Positions 1-13,200 of a stretch of DNA of 64,000 nt are shown here, piece by piece; positions within the stretch are counted from its first letter, which is position 1; each line of letters opens with the position of its first letter. The position numbers and the translations under genes are program-made. The DNA is from Spisula solida (taxonomy: Eukaryota; Mollusca; Bivalvia; Venerida; Mactridae), in NCBI GenBank assembly GCA_947247005.1, contig OX365946.1:8750453-8814452 (forward strand). The letters run 5' to 3'. The notes under the pieces are model-generated. The model made no database searches. It was not told the DNA's origin and saw only the letters and a list, made by a program, of their open reading frames with translations.

Positions 1-309
1 GGCTGTCAACCTATCCTGTTTACTTTAGTCACTTGTAAAAACCAAATTTGCGGCAGTTTCTGCTGGTAAACATCACGTTATCCTCGCACTATTGATCTTA
101 ACATAGTATTGAGCGTGACTGCACTTTTATATACATGTATACTCTGTATGTTACATGTACATGAATATACCAAAATGTTACGTCTTAGGGGTAAGATTAT
201 ATCTTGTATATTATGTCATGTCGTTTACATACCATCGTATATAATCAGTACTATACATTATGTGACCAAATTTGATGTAACACAAGTTATACTTTCACAT
301 TTAATAAAC
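1..309. other. Left flank, no recognised gene
   Basis: AT-rich sequence with no coding exon that I can recognise. Because the first visible arylsulfatase exon starts in mid-domain, this stretch and 846-1039 are most likely intron between that exon and an upstream exon outside the window. Confidence 0.5.
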
Positions 310-838
310 TATGGTGGCTGATTTATGCCATGTCGTATTGTCGCTTTTCGCCAAAACAAAGCGAGAATGCGAAAAATGTAACAATGCGAAAATACGAATG
401 ATGAAAGGCGACAATACGACAACAAAAATGCGTCGTGTTTTCGCCTTACATCTGTCGTATATTTGCTTTTTGGTGGCGAATATGTAACAATTCGAAAAAG
501 CGAAAATGTAACTATGCGAAAACACGACGAAGTTGACTTTTTTGCGTGGTTACATTTTCGCATTTTCGCTTTGTGGCGTCAAAGCGAAAATGTAACAATG
601 CGAAAATGTATCAATGCGAAAAAGTCGACTTCGTCCTGTTTTCGCATTGTACAATGCGAAAATGAAACAATAGGCAAAAGCAAATATACAACAGATGTGA
701 GGCGAAAACAAGACACATTTTTGTGTCATATTGGTGTCGCCATTCATCTGTCGACTTTTCGCATTGTTGCATGTTTGCATTTTCACTTTGTGGCGGCGAA
801 TAAAGCGAAAATACGACATGGCATAAATCAGCCACCAT
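310..838. mobile_element. Non-autonomous TIR element with perfect 29-bp ends
   Basis: The ends at 310-338 and 811-839 are perfect reverse complements (29 of 29 bases; outer part 'tatggtggctgattt'). The flanks carry a direct repeat 'aataaac' at 303-309 and 839-845, which looks like a 7-8 bp target-site duplication. The interior is built from repeated 'gcgaaaatgtaac'/'gcgaaaa' motifs in both orientations, so the element could fold back. There is no transposase. The 8-bp-class duplication hints at a hAT-like mobiliser, which is inference. It lies upstream of the first visible arylsulfatase exon. Confidence 0.85.
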
Positions 839-1039
839 AATAAACAGTGGTATCTCTATTAGAAACAACGATGAAGTCAACAAGATTACAACTAGTAAGC
901 ACTAACGTCGAAGATGCCTGCATAGTGAATACTGACAAGTACAACGATTGAAGTAGAAGTTGAATGCGCTAACTGTTCTACATCAGGCTTTGTCTTACAA
1001 TTTATGCAGCTAATGTATCTTATATAATATTCTTTACAG

Positions 1040-1223
1040 ATCTATACAGGGTTGGATCGCATTATTACTCCAGCACAACGCACTGGACTGCCCCTTGATG
1101 ACCCCACCATAGCTGATAAATTGAAGGAAGCCGGTTATTCCACGAATCTAGTGGGGAAATGGCATCTTGGGTTCTACACAGATAATCATCTACCAACTAG
1201 GCGTGGATTTGATAGATTTTTTG
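1040..1223 (+). CDS. Arylsulfatase exon a (first visible)
   Basis: Follows acceptor 'tctttacag' and ends before donor 'gtgagg'. It opens with IYTGLDR and carries LVGKWHLG and [11 protein letters not shown], the sulfatase block just after the formylglycine region. Starts in phase 0 and ends after one base of a Gly codon. Confidence 0.93.
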
Positions 1224-4200
1224 GTGAGGAGCTTCCATAAGTTCCTTTGTTTTATTTTCGTTTGAAGTTAATTGTAGCTTGGAATGTATCATTGGCTTTG
1301 AATATTGTAAAATCATATAATTGCGTGATGCGTTGTGCATTTTGTGTTTGTCCTTGTGATCTATATGTTCTTTTTGTGCATTAAATGTTGTTTCTGTTTG
1401 GTGATGTCGTCCTTCTCAGCTATGTTGTTATCTTTGTGTACAATAAACAAAATGTATTTTCAAATTTGGTAATACAATATTTTATATTTACATTTCATCA
1501 TACAGGTATCCTAACTGGGAACTCGGACCATTTCGCTTACACCAATAATGTGAATTATAGGGGGTACGATCTGTATGATGGCGACGCCCCAGTAGACATG
1601 AGCATCTATAACGGCACATACTCAACAACGTTGTTCTCAGGAAAAGCCATTCAGATTGTCAAAAGGCACGCGGTCACAAAGGTAAACGCCATATGTATAT
1701 GTTACAGACATATTATTACTATAATGCAATATGTAGCTATTACCTAACCTGCATTTTAAATCAAAGTATTAATATACACATGTACTAGTGTATATTGAAT
1801 CTTGGTTCCTCGAAGCCGGAGAAAGCAGGGGACAAGAATTGCCACGTTATACGACTATCTCAGTCGAACACAATGTGGTGATTATGTTTTCGCCAATATC
1901 CAGCGTACAATATACCACAGTGATCACGGCTTAGAATAATGTTTAGATACATGTATCTTAAAAATACTACTGTTCATATTGAGCGTCAGCTACTGCTGCT
2001 CTAAACATGGACAAATCATTTCCATCTTAGCCTCAGTAACGGCACTATTTATTTGAACAAAATTCATGTGAAAACTTGAATCAAAGAGGTAGTGATGTAT
2101 ACGACTAAATTACTTGAAATTAAATCATGACTAGCTATGACAGTTTTCTTATTTTAGAGCTTTTTAAAGAGTACGAGTTGAATATAACGTCAAGATAGCG
2201 TGATGATAATTTTAGTATACCGAGAGATTAAAAATAATTCGGTGTATTGCGTAATAATGCATGTTTTGCACGTGTATAATTCACGTGACGATGAATGAAT
2301 TCGGCATAACTGGTAACTGTTCATCTTGACCCAACACTCATGCGATTTTGAAATATCATAATAAACGCAATTCCTATTTGACATTTTTAGCTCCACTATT
2401 CGTAGAATAAGGGGAGCTATTGCAGTCACCCGAGCTTCGGTGTTGGCGTTGGCGTCGGCGTAACACTTTTGTTCAAGTTTAGGTACAGGTTTTTTAACCT
2501 CTTATATTCTCTTAGTCCTTTGAGCTATTGCTTTCATACTTAGCATACTTATTTGCCACCATGCCCCCAACCGATATGCAGGAGTAGGTAACTCTATCAG
2601 GCATTTTGTTGAAAGTATGTCCCCTTTTTCTACTTAGTGCAAATAGTGCAAATGTTAAAGTTTAGGTACAGGTTTTTTAACCTCTAATATCTTCATAGTA
2701 TATGGACATATTGCTTTGATACTTTGCATACTTGTTAACCATCATAACTCCAACCCATACACATGGGTAGGTAACTCTATTAAGCATTTTGGTGAAATTA
2801 TGCCCCCTTTTTTCAACTAAGCGCAAATGTTTAAGTTTAGGTACAGATTTTTTTCACCTGTAATATTTTCAAAGTGCATTGACATATTGCTTTACATACT
2901 TGTTTACCATCTTGACCCCACCCCATACACAGGGGTAGGTAACTCTATCAAGCATTTTGTTTAATTTATGCCCCTTTTAGGACTTCGAAATGCAAATGTT
3001 AAAGTTTAGGTACAGGTTTTTTAAACTCTAACAATCTTCAAAGTGCAATGACATATTGCTTTGATACTTTGCTTACTTGTTCACCATAATGACCCCAACC
3101 CATACACATGGGTAGGTAACTCTATTAAGCATTTTGGTGAAAGTATGCCCCCTTTTTTAACTTAGTGCCAATGTTAAAGTTTAGGTACATGTTTTTTCAC
3201 CTCTAATATTTTCAAAGAGCATTTACATATTGCTATGGATTCTTGTTCTCCATCATGACCCCAACCCCTACACAGGGGTGGGTAACTCTATTAAGCATTT
3301 TGTTGAAATTATGCCCCCTTTTGGATTTCGAAATGCAAATGTTAAAGTTTAGGTACAGTTTTTTTAACCTCTATTATGTTCAAAGTGCATTGATATGTTG
3401 CTTTGATACTTTGCCTACTTGTTCACCAGCATGCCCCCAACCCCTACACAGGAGAAGATAATATTTAGCATTTTGTTGAAATTATGCCCCCTTTTGGACT
3501 AAGAAATGCTTATTTGTTTACCTTCATGACCAAGAGGACCTACACATGAGTAGGTAATGGTCCTGCATAATTTGTCCAAATTATCCCACTTTTTCGATTT
3601 TTAGAAGCCCAAACCTCTACACAGCAGAGGGTAATGCTGCTGTTATGAAGCATTTTGTTTTGAATATATAATGATCGTACTACATGTATCCCAGCATGGC
3701 GCTGCGTATAGTGGTGCGCGCTGTTCGTGGACAGCTCTTGTATTAATAGTTTGTCGATAATGCATTTATTAACATGAAATTTCGAATACTGACATATAAA
3801 TGTTCGATGCAGTTCAAACCGGTATTTTGTTTGAAATTTAAAAATATGTTTTCTCGTTTTCTTTTGTAGTTAATAGGTTAGGTTATCTCCGTTGTTATTG
3901 ACAAGATCCTTTAATTTGTGAATATCATCATGTTAGCGTGTTTTCTTTATGAAATTTTTGAATTTTGTTGTAAGATTCTTTCTGATCATCTCGCAAACAA
4001 ATTAGTTTGTATAAAATTCAACTCATTACACTTAGAATGCAAAATAGATTTTAGTTTGTTTATGATATACCGGTGAATAAATCACAGTTTGTCGTTCATT
4101 TGCAAACATGTATTTATTAATCACAGGCATGTGTCATTCGTGAACATTTCCAACGCATATGAACTCCGTGATTTATTCATCGGTTCTATTTATATTACGC

Positions 4201-7200
4201 AAAACAAGTATTACAGTGAAGTTCCGCTAATAAGACCAGTCAAAAAGGTGGTCTTAATAGCGAATCGGTCTCATTGGCGGACCTTTTTTGTTCTAAATTT
4301 AATACTTTGGGACCTTAAACTGGCAAAAATCTGCATGATTTCAAAATAATCAAAGTGGTCTTACTAGCGGAACTAGTAGTAGCATAATTGAATTTCTTGG
4401 GTTAATACACACTAGACATAGGAATTGATGTCTGGTCAAAATAAGTACGTGTTTTCATTCGTAGTCGTTTTATCAACGCTTTTGTATATTATATACTGTA
4501 AACGACGACGATTTTTGAATACCAGTAGTACAAAAACATTTAGATTTTTTTTAAAAACAAAATTTAACATAGCCATTTCAGCAAATCGTCACTTGATCGT
4601 TTCGCTTACAAATAGTTTCTACTAGCTGCTAAGCCCCTGTCACACAGTGGCTTGTTGGAGCTACGAGTTGTGACGTGTAGATCTCGTAAATATGTCGTCC
4701 TATGCCGAAGTTATGTCTTCTTATGTCGCCATTACTCTTCAAGGCACGACGAGAATTTTAAACCGTTAAAAATTCTCGCTGAACTTTTCGTCTCGTAAAC
4801 GTATCATGGGCGTATTGAAGGGAGCTCGCGCATTCTCGAACATATATTGTAGACATGTCTTCCTATGTCGTAGCAATTCGCCTAATAAAATAGATATACG
4901 ACATGGCACACGTTTGTTACAAGTTTGGTAGACTTACATGTGATATCTGCTCGACCTTTGGTGAGTTTGCACGACAACACTGCGATATCTTTACGATATT
5001 CGGTGAGTTTTGTGCGACTTGTTACGACATTGCACGGAGTTGCTGGCTGTTTAAAGCAACACGGTTGAAATTCCATCAAACTCTAGACTGCTTTGCAAAA
5101 CCATATCATTCTTCTGTCATAAGGTGACATGTTACTACGGTATTGGTTTGGTCTAAAATCAACATTACTTTGTTTATATTATAGTAAATGTAAAACCTGT
5201 GAATGATCGTGTTGTCATGCTTTAAATGAACCGATAAGAATTTAGTACATACTATTTGTGCTTGTAAACTTGTTTCGCCTGGTACTGATGCAACTAGACA
5301 ATGTTTCTATGCTGCTCCAAAAGAGCAATATTTGTATGCAATATCTTTGAATGTAAATATATGAAGACTGGCCCAATAGCAAGGGCTACTGTATTTATAG
5401 ATGAATAGCAAGTGTCGACATCAGGCGCCCGTTTCTCGTAGTTTATCGGCATAGACTCGTACTGGTGTCGTCATAAGTCGTACAAACTCGTCCACACATG
5501 TGTTCAAAGACATGTGTTCAAATATCGATAAGATGTCGTACATATACTCGTATATATCGGTTTTACTCGTGTAAAATATGAAATACTCGTACCAATGGCG
5601 TGTCAATGTCGAAGAAATGTCGAACGAATGTCGCCTTGAAAAATATCGACTACCAAGTCGTGCACTTTTCGGAGAGTTATAACTCGCCATGACTCGTACA
5701 TAACTCGAAGCCCAAACTCGCCACTGTATGACAGGGTCTTAACCTTCGAGGTTTTAATTATTTACAGCCCCTGTTTTTGGCCGTCACTTTCACAGCTCCA
5801 CACACACCTATTCAAGCCCCGCAACGTTGCATGGACATTTATGGAGACACATTTGGAAATGATACGTTTCAAACCATATATGCAGGTAGGGAAGTCATTC
5901 AATTAAATTGGCTTACACATTATATACAAATTTGCCGTAATTGAGGTGACGTCAGAATGAATGAAGCTTTGAAAAGCATGTCAGATTTATGGACACGAAA
6001 CTCTAAGTTGATGTTATATTGTAAGACTATTTTCGCTTTGTAGTTTGATGTAGCTTATCAATAGAACTATCAAATAAAACATGCATTTTTATGATGGAAC
6101 GCCCGCCTTTATCTATCTATCGATCGAATTATCTCCGTATCAGCTTAGCAAAACATAATAATCATCTGTAACGATATTAAAATTATAAACATGATACTTC
6201 ACCAGGCTCATGTTTTAGATACACGATTTTAAATGACCCACGATTGTTTTTTGTTCATTACGTCTATTTCTTACATATATGACAACAACGTATTTATTTC
6301 TAAGGTTTTATTGTATTAAACCACTTTAAACAATGCATGCTGTCTTATGTGTTAAGTTGTCTTTCATATTGACATTAGCAACAGTTCCGGCTTCCTGGTG
6401 AACAAATTCAGTGTTTGGTAAATAGTTACCCAACCTACTTTCAAAAAAGTCAGATTTTCAAATAAACGTCAAAACCTATTTAACGATCGAAAACAAATTC
6501 AAAATTGCTTATAAATTGAGATTGATATATAACACCAGTCTAGGGAAATAAGAATTAGGGATCACTAGCCTTTCTGTGAGCTATTAACCAAAAAGTACTA
6601 ACTTTGAAACAAATGCATAAATTGACATGATTTGCATGTAGGCATGAAATAAATATTCTTTGAAAAATATATTTCAAAGTGCAGCTACTTCATACACTAC
6701 TCAACACTTATAACCGGTCATTTTCAAACTCGAAAATATTTGTTCATGGCAATAGGGAAATATCGGTACTTATCTCAATCATCATTATAAAATTATGCTC
6801 TTAAGCAATAAATGTTCATGTTATTAAGTAGCGTCGTCAACTATGCGGATTTATTGCCCGTTGTTTATAAAAATATTTTTTTATGTGAAATTTAACGTTT
6901 TTCCGAGGAAATACCAAAAAAATGTCAAAAAGTATGACTTAATGTTCATCGCCCAAACAGAAAAACATAAACCATTGCTTAAATAATTACACGTTATACA
7001 TATGTGCAGCTTTGAAATTTAGGAAATGAAAATAAATGTGAAATTACCTAGCTTTCAATTCAATATTGAACGAACATTAATTTCTCAAAATAGTCATAAC
7101 GTGTGGTGATAGATTAGTAAAATTTTATACATAATTATGTTAATATCTTAAGTTTTAAGAAAGTTACAGCTGTTTTTGTAGAGTCCCTATTCGGGGTTTT

Positions 7201-10200
7201 TGTGTGACGTCGCAAACGTCATTCAAACGTTATTCGACGTAACTGAAATAAGTATTTCATTATTACACCATTTGATCAATTCTTGACATAAACTGTTCAA
7301 AATAGTAACAAATTCTGTAATTATTTTTCACTTCAAAATCTATATCAAAATCGAAATTGTTTGCATTCAGTGAAAGGCTACTTCTGTTTTAAACAACTAA
7401 ATCCTCGCTTTTCTTAATCAAAGTACTTTTCTGAAATTGGTCTCCATAGCAACGAAGAATGTGTTTCCGACATAATTCATAGGGAAATTTTAAAGCTAAG
7501 GCATCGTTCTATAGGGTCAATTACTTAAAATAGAATAAATAGATATGTATCTTTCCTTATTTTAGAGCTATATCAAAATATTGTTACATACACACTGTGG
7601 GGAACCCACGTGACCAGATGCTAATGTTCGGAGCCAATTATAAACAAACCGCCTCGATTCAGGTAACAGTTTTGCTTGTAACTTTCTTAATAATTGACCA
7701 ATCTGGATGAAATATAGACGAGCGCCGTCTCCTTTCAAAAGCTAATCATCGACGCTCTTACCTAAGTGACAATATTGTGTATTTTTTGTTATTTTGGCAA
7801 CGGCGCATTTCGTAAACCGCAATATGCTATGCTACGGTTCGGAGCAATTCACTAAAACATGTCCTTAATAAATTACAGCTTTATTAAAAGTTACAATTCA
7901 ATAGCGATAATGTGGGTCGCTAAATTTAAGATCGACAAGCAAAATATTTCTGATAAATATGAGCAACAGACAAAATGAGACGACATTAACAAAAATGCTA
8001 CAGTTCGGAGCTGAAATGAAAATGCTACAGTCCGGAGCTATTTTCAGAAAATGCTACGGTTCGGAGCAAAGTTTCAAAGTATACCATATGTAGGAAAAGA
8101 ACCAGGGCCCTATGCAGTCTGACAAGTGTCACATGCTATATAGAGTGTAATATGCTGTTATATCAAGGTATGGGAATGAATGTGAAGGAATACAACATGG
8201 CAGCCGAACACATTTTAACAGAACCATGTCCACACAACGACGACTCTCCAAGCTTCGTAAACACGACCCGATATTCATTCAGCCGAGAAAGTAGCACGGC
8301 CTACATTCTTAGTTTGAACTTATGTCAGCCAATGAAACAAAATTAATAGAACAACTTTCCCATGACGACCAACATGTTGTCTCGCAATGTCTGAAGCAGT
8401 TGTGAACCTGTTTCGGAGGATGTTCACGCGGGGTTACTGGTCCTGTCGGGCAGTTTTTAAATGTGGGTGACCTAAACAGGGACGGTCGCGAAAGGTGTCA
8501 GTGTGCTAGTAGCGTGACTCAAGACGCAACGTTGCCAAACCATGACAATTAAGGACATTGACTATAGTTTTTTCTTCCAAGATTGTTTTAACTCACTTTA
8601 TAGTATGGGAAATTTTATTCTGAAAACAATTAGCTAAAGCAAAACAGGGTCACCAAACTCGTTTTCTCAGCAAATGAGATTTTGCAACATCACTTTTCTA
8701 TAAAAATGACAAAAATCATGAATTTTCAAATATATTTTTTTATTTTTTAATAAAAATCACATTTTTTCATTAGATATTTTTTAGTTCAGATGTACAAAAA
8801 CATACATACTACTTAAATATACCTATGCACATTTTGAAGCTTTAATAACATTCACACATTTTTGACAACAAATGAATTTTCAAAATGTGCCCAAAATTAA
8901 AGCTCGAAAATTAAAAAAAGATACATTATTGACTAATTAAAAAAAATCTAGTCCATTATTTTTGCAAATGATGTTGATGAAAGTGTGATCCATCAGAATA
9001 TTAAGGAAAAAACATAGGTAACCGTATTTCTTTTTGTGCTATTTAACCACAAGTGTCTCCCTTTTCAAAGAAAACGGCATGAAAATGACGCAAAATAGTA
9101 CTCTAGAGGCCAATAAAAATCTGGTCCAAGAATTTTTTTATTTTTTCCAAATGATGTTAATGAAAGTGTACTCTATTAGAATATTAAGAAAAAAAGATAG
9201 GTCACCGTGCTTCTTTGAACAAGCGTCCCAAAAGTGTGAATACGCGCATGTTTGGACAAAACACGTGACTCGTCTGTTGTGATTTTCTTTCCATTAAAGT
9301 GCGCCCAAGATAATGTGATATTTACAAATATACATCGGTTTGGTCAACTGTTGCACAATTAGTTTTACAAATTACTAAAGTAAACTGATAAAGTCAGTAT
9401 TGTACTAAAACACCAGTGATAAATCGTACACATCTGTAAAATCCACCTTTGTGGAATATACCACATTTCATCACCTTTCCTTATCCTAGGCGCACTATAA
9501 CAACTTTACAAATGACTAGACGCTTCTGGAAAACGGAATTTACAATAAAAGAAAAAAATATCGAGGATAAAACTGTTGCGTTTCTAGATGTACTGAGTAT
9601 AGTTCAAACTCCAAGAAACGCGTTGTGTCTCTAAAATTGTCACCACATGACAAAATGGTGCGGAAGATGCCTACACGAATACATTTTATAAGGGGTGTCC
9701 GGCATCGACATGTGTGTGTTATTATTTTTGTGAAACTGTTAAAAAATTGAATGTTCATACCTGGTCGATGATCTTAACAGTGTTGATATTCAAAAAGGCA
9801 TATAGCACATAGTCTTAGCATTTTATGAAAATAGCTCTGGACTGTAGCATTTTCATTTCAGCTCCGAACTGTAGCATTCTTGTTTATGTCGTCTCATTTT
9901 GTCTGTTGCTCATATTTATCAGAAATATTTTGCTTGTCGATCTTAAATTTAGCGACCCACATTATCGCTATTAAATGGTAACTTTTAATGAAGCTGTAAT
10001 TTGTTAAGGACATGTTTTAATGAATTGTTCCGAACCGTAGCATAGCATATTGCGGTTTACGAAATGCGCCGTTGCCCAAATAACAAAAAGTACACAATAT
10101 TGTCACTTAGGTAAGAGCGTCGATGATTAGCTTTTGAAAGGAGACGGCGCTCGTCTATATTTCATCCAGATTGGTCAATTATTAAGAAAGTTACAAGCAA

Positions 10201-13200
10201 AACTGTTACCTGAATCGAGGCGGTTTGTTTATAATTGGCTCCGAACATTAGCATCTGGTCACGTGGGTTCCCCACAGTGTGTATGTAACAATATTTTGAT
10301 ATAGCTCTAAAATAAGGAAAGATACATATCTATTTATTCTATTTTAAGTAATTGACCCTATAGAACTATGCCTTAGCTTTAAAATTTCCCTATGAATTAT
10401 GTCGGAAACACATTCTTCGTTGCTATGGAGACCAATTTCAGAAAAGTACTTTGATTAAGAAAAGCGAGGATTTATTTGTTTAAAACAGAAGTAGCCTTTC
10501 ACTGAATGCAAACAATTTCGATTTTGATATAGATTTTGAAGTGAAAAATAATTACAGAATTTGTTACTATTTTGAACACTTTATGTCAAGAATTGATCAA
10601 ATGGTGTAAAAATGAAATACTTATTTCAGTTACGTCGAATAACGTTTGAATGACGTTTGCGACGTCACACAAAAACCCCGAATAGGGACTCTACAAAAAC
10701 AGCTGTAACTTTCTTAAAACTTAAGGTAAGAGCGTCGATGATTTGCTTTTAAAAGGAGACGGCGCTCGTCTATATTTCATCCAGATCGATCAATTATTAA
10801 GAAAGTTACAAGAAAAAATGTTACCTGAATCGAGGCGTTTTGTTTACAAAATTGGCTCCGAACATTAGCATCTGGTCACGTGGGTTCCCCACAGTGATAT
10901 AGAAAATACATAATGTCATTGCGGCGGGTTTGTCCTGGAGACTGGTATGAGCCAATCTCCAGGAAAACCTGCTATTTTGACAAAAAAACTGATTTTGAGA
11001 TTTTTTTTATTATTTAAAAGAGTAATCTCAATGAAGCAAAATGCAAAAGAAATTTTGTTAGTTTCTTGTTTTTTAAGGAAGTTACAGCTGTTTTGTTGAG
11101 GCCCTATTCAGATTGTGCGTGTTCAGACCCTTTCGTGCGTGACGTCGGAAACGTCATTCAGGCGTTATTCGACGTTGTTGTAACAAGTACTTTATAAATA
11201 CTGTATTTGATAAATTCTTTACATAAACTGGTCAAAAATGTATAAAGTTTTAGAATAATGTTTTAAGTTTTAAAATATACATTCAAATGGTAAATGTTCA
11301 CATTCAGAGAAAGGCTACTACTGTTTTAATCAATTAACTCCTCGTTGTTCTCAATCAGAGTACTTGGTCACCATAGCAACGAAGTAAATGATTTCGACAT
11401 AATGCATAAGACATTTTAAAGCTAAGATATAGTACTATATGGATTAATGACTTACAATTGAATGTATAGATATGTATTTTTTCTTATTTGGAAGCTTTTT
11501 CAAAACCTTGTTACATGCAGTAATTACATAATGTCAATATAGCAGGTTTTCCTGGAGACTGGCTCATATATATTTTTATTTGTTTAATTCTGTTTTATGT
11601 TTGTGCAGACTACGCTTTGCACAACTATGTTCCCTTGCAAGAATATAGCTCTGTTTTTTATTGATATGTATACATAAGTTATTCTCTTATAGCTCCAGTG
11701 TGGAGCAGCAAAGTATTTTTATAATTGTTGAAATGTGTAATGTAAATATTGCTTGAATGTACATTGATGAGACTTAAATAAAGATTATCTTTATCTCTAC
11801 ACCTTTTTTTGTCAATTCTCACCTATCAGACTAAATTATATCAAAATAAAGATGCGTTTCTTTTATAGGCGACACTGAGTCCCTATGGTGAATTACATTG
11901 TCACTATGAAAATCCAGCTAAGTAGTAAAAGTCGATGAGTTTAATTTGTTTCATATTTCCTCGACTAAACAATCTTTCGCAGTAAAGCTTTGTAATATGC
12001 TTTAATTGTAGTCTTATTATCCATATTAAGTTATTGTTTATCATGTTTCATGTTTAAAAAATGGGATACCGATAATTGCATTTAATTCAATTTTTGTGTT
12101 TTTTCTGGTTTTGACGGCGGTTGTCAATTATATGGAATAAATATGTTTAGAAATAGAAGAATAATCTTGAAGTTTTATTTTTATGTTGTTTACACCTGAC
12201 GTATACATTTACAACCGTCAGAATATTAATTAGATACTTAGTGATTTGAATTTTATTAATACGTATATGAAGTGATCGGTTATAAGTGTTGAGTAATGAA
12301 CATGCTTTCTCGAAAAATAAGTTTTTATTTTAAACTGCACTTATCCTGATGTTTTATTATCATCAGGAATGCATTATTGTCTTGACGAAGCCATTGGTAA
12401 AATAACAGACGCATTTAAGAGTAAAGGAATGTGGGACGACACAGTGATGATATACACCTCAGGTAAAATTGTTGCTAACTGTCATGTAGCTAAATCTATT
12501 AACATTTACTAGTTATATTTATTTATAGTTAACCATTTTGGCAGCTAGTCAGAGAATATCACTGGCACCAGAACACCAAACTGTGGTTTAAATTATGTCA
12601 AAATAAGTTTTAAACCTAATCAAGCCAAACACAAACTCAAAAACGCAGATTTATTGACACGGCCCCTTTGTAGTTTGTCTATATATTACACATGGTAATG
12701 AAGCCGATTCGCTGTACCACTCGTTTTGGAACTCGTATTTTTAATACGCGCCGATAAATCGTCTCAGTATTAATACAGTTCAACAGATAAATGATTTATC
12801 TTTAAGATGCAATCGAAAATCTAACTGTTTTAAAAGACTACGACTCACCACAGCTTTGATAAGTGAGTGATTTGTCGATCTGTCAAAATTATTGCAAAAT
12901 CTTTCACTGTAAACTTCCGGTTATTGTTGTACGGTCGATCTGATTGGCTGCTCATTTCCAACTGATTACCGGGAGGGAAATTTAAAAGTCCAATTAATAA
13001 ATAGGATTTTTTCTCACGCGGTATCTGACAGCTACTGTTTCATAAAGTCATGAATGAAATAATATCTCAATTTACTCAGATATCAAAATTTGTACAATAT
13101 GGTATAGATGGGCTACACGAATTGACATATTGCGGGAAATCTACGCGGAAAATTTGGACCAATCAAATAACAGGTTATGTTGTTGTTGTTGTTGTACCGG

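Noticed and set aside
463..840. 125-codon open frame and its minus-strand shadows
   Set aside because: It falls inside the TIR element 310-838 and only translates its repeated 'gcgaaaa' motifs.
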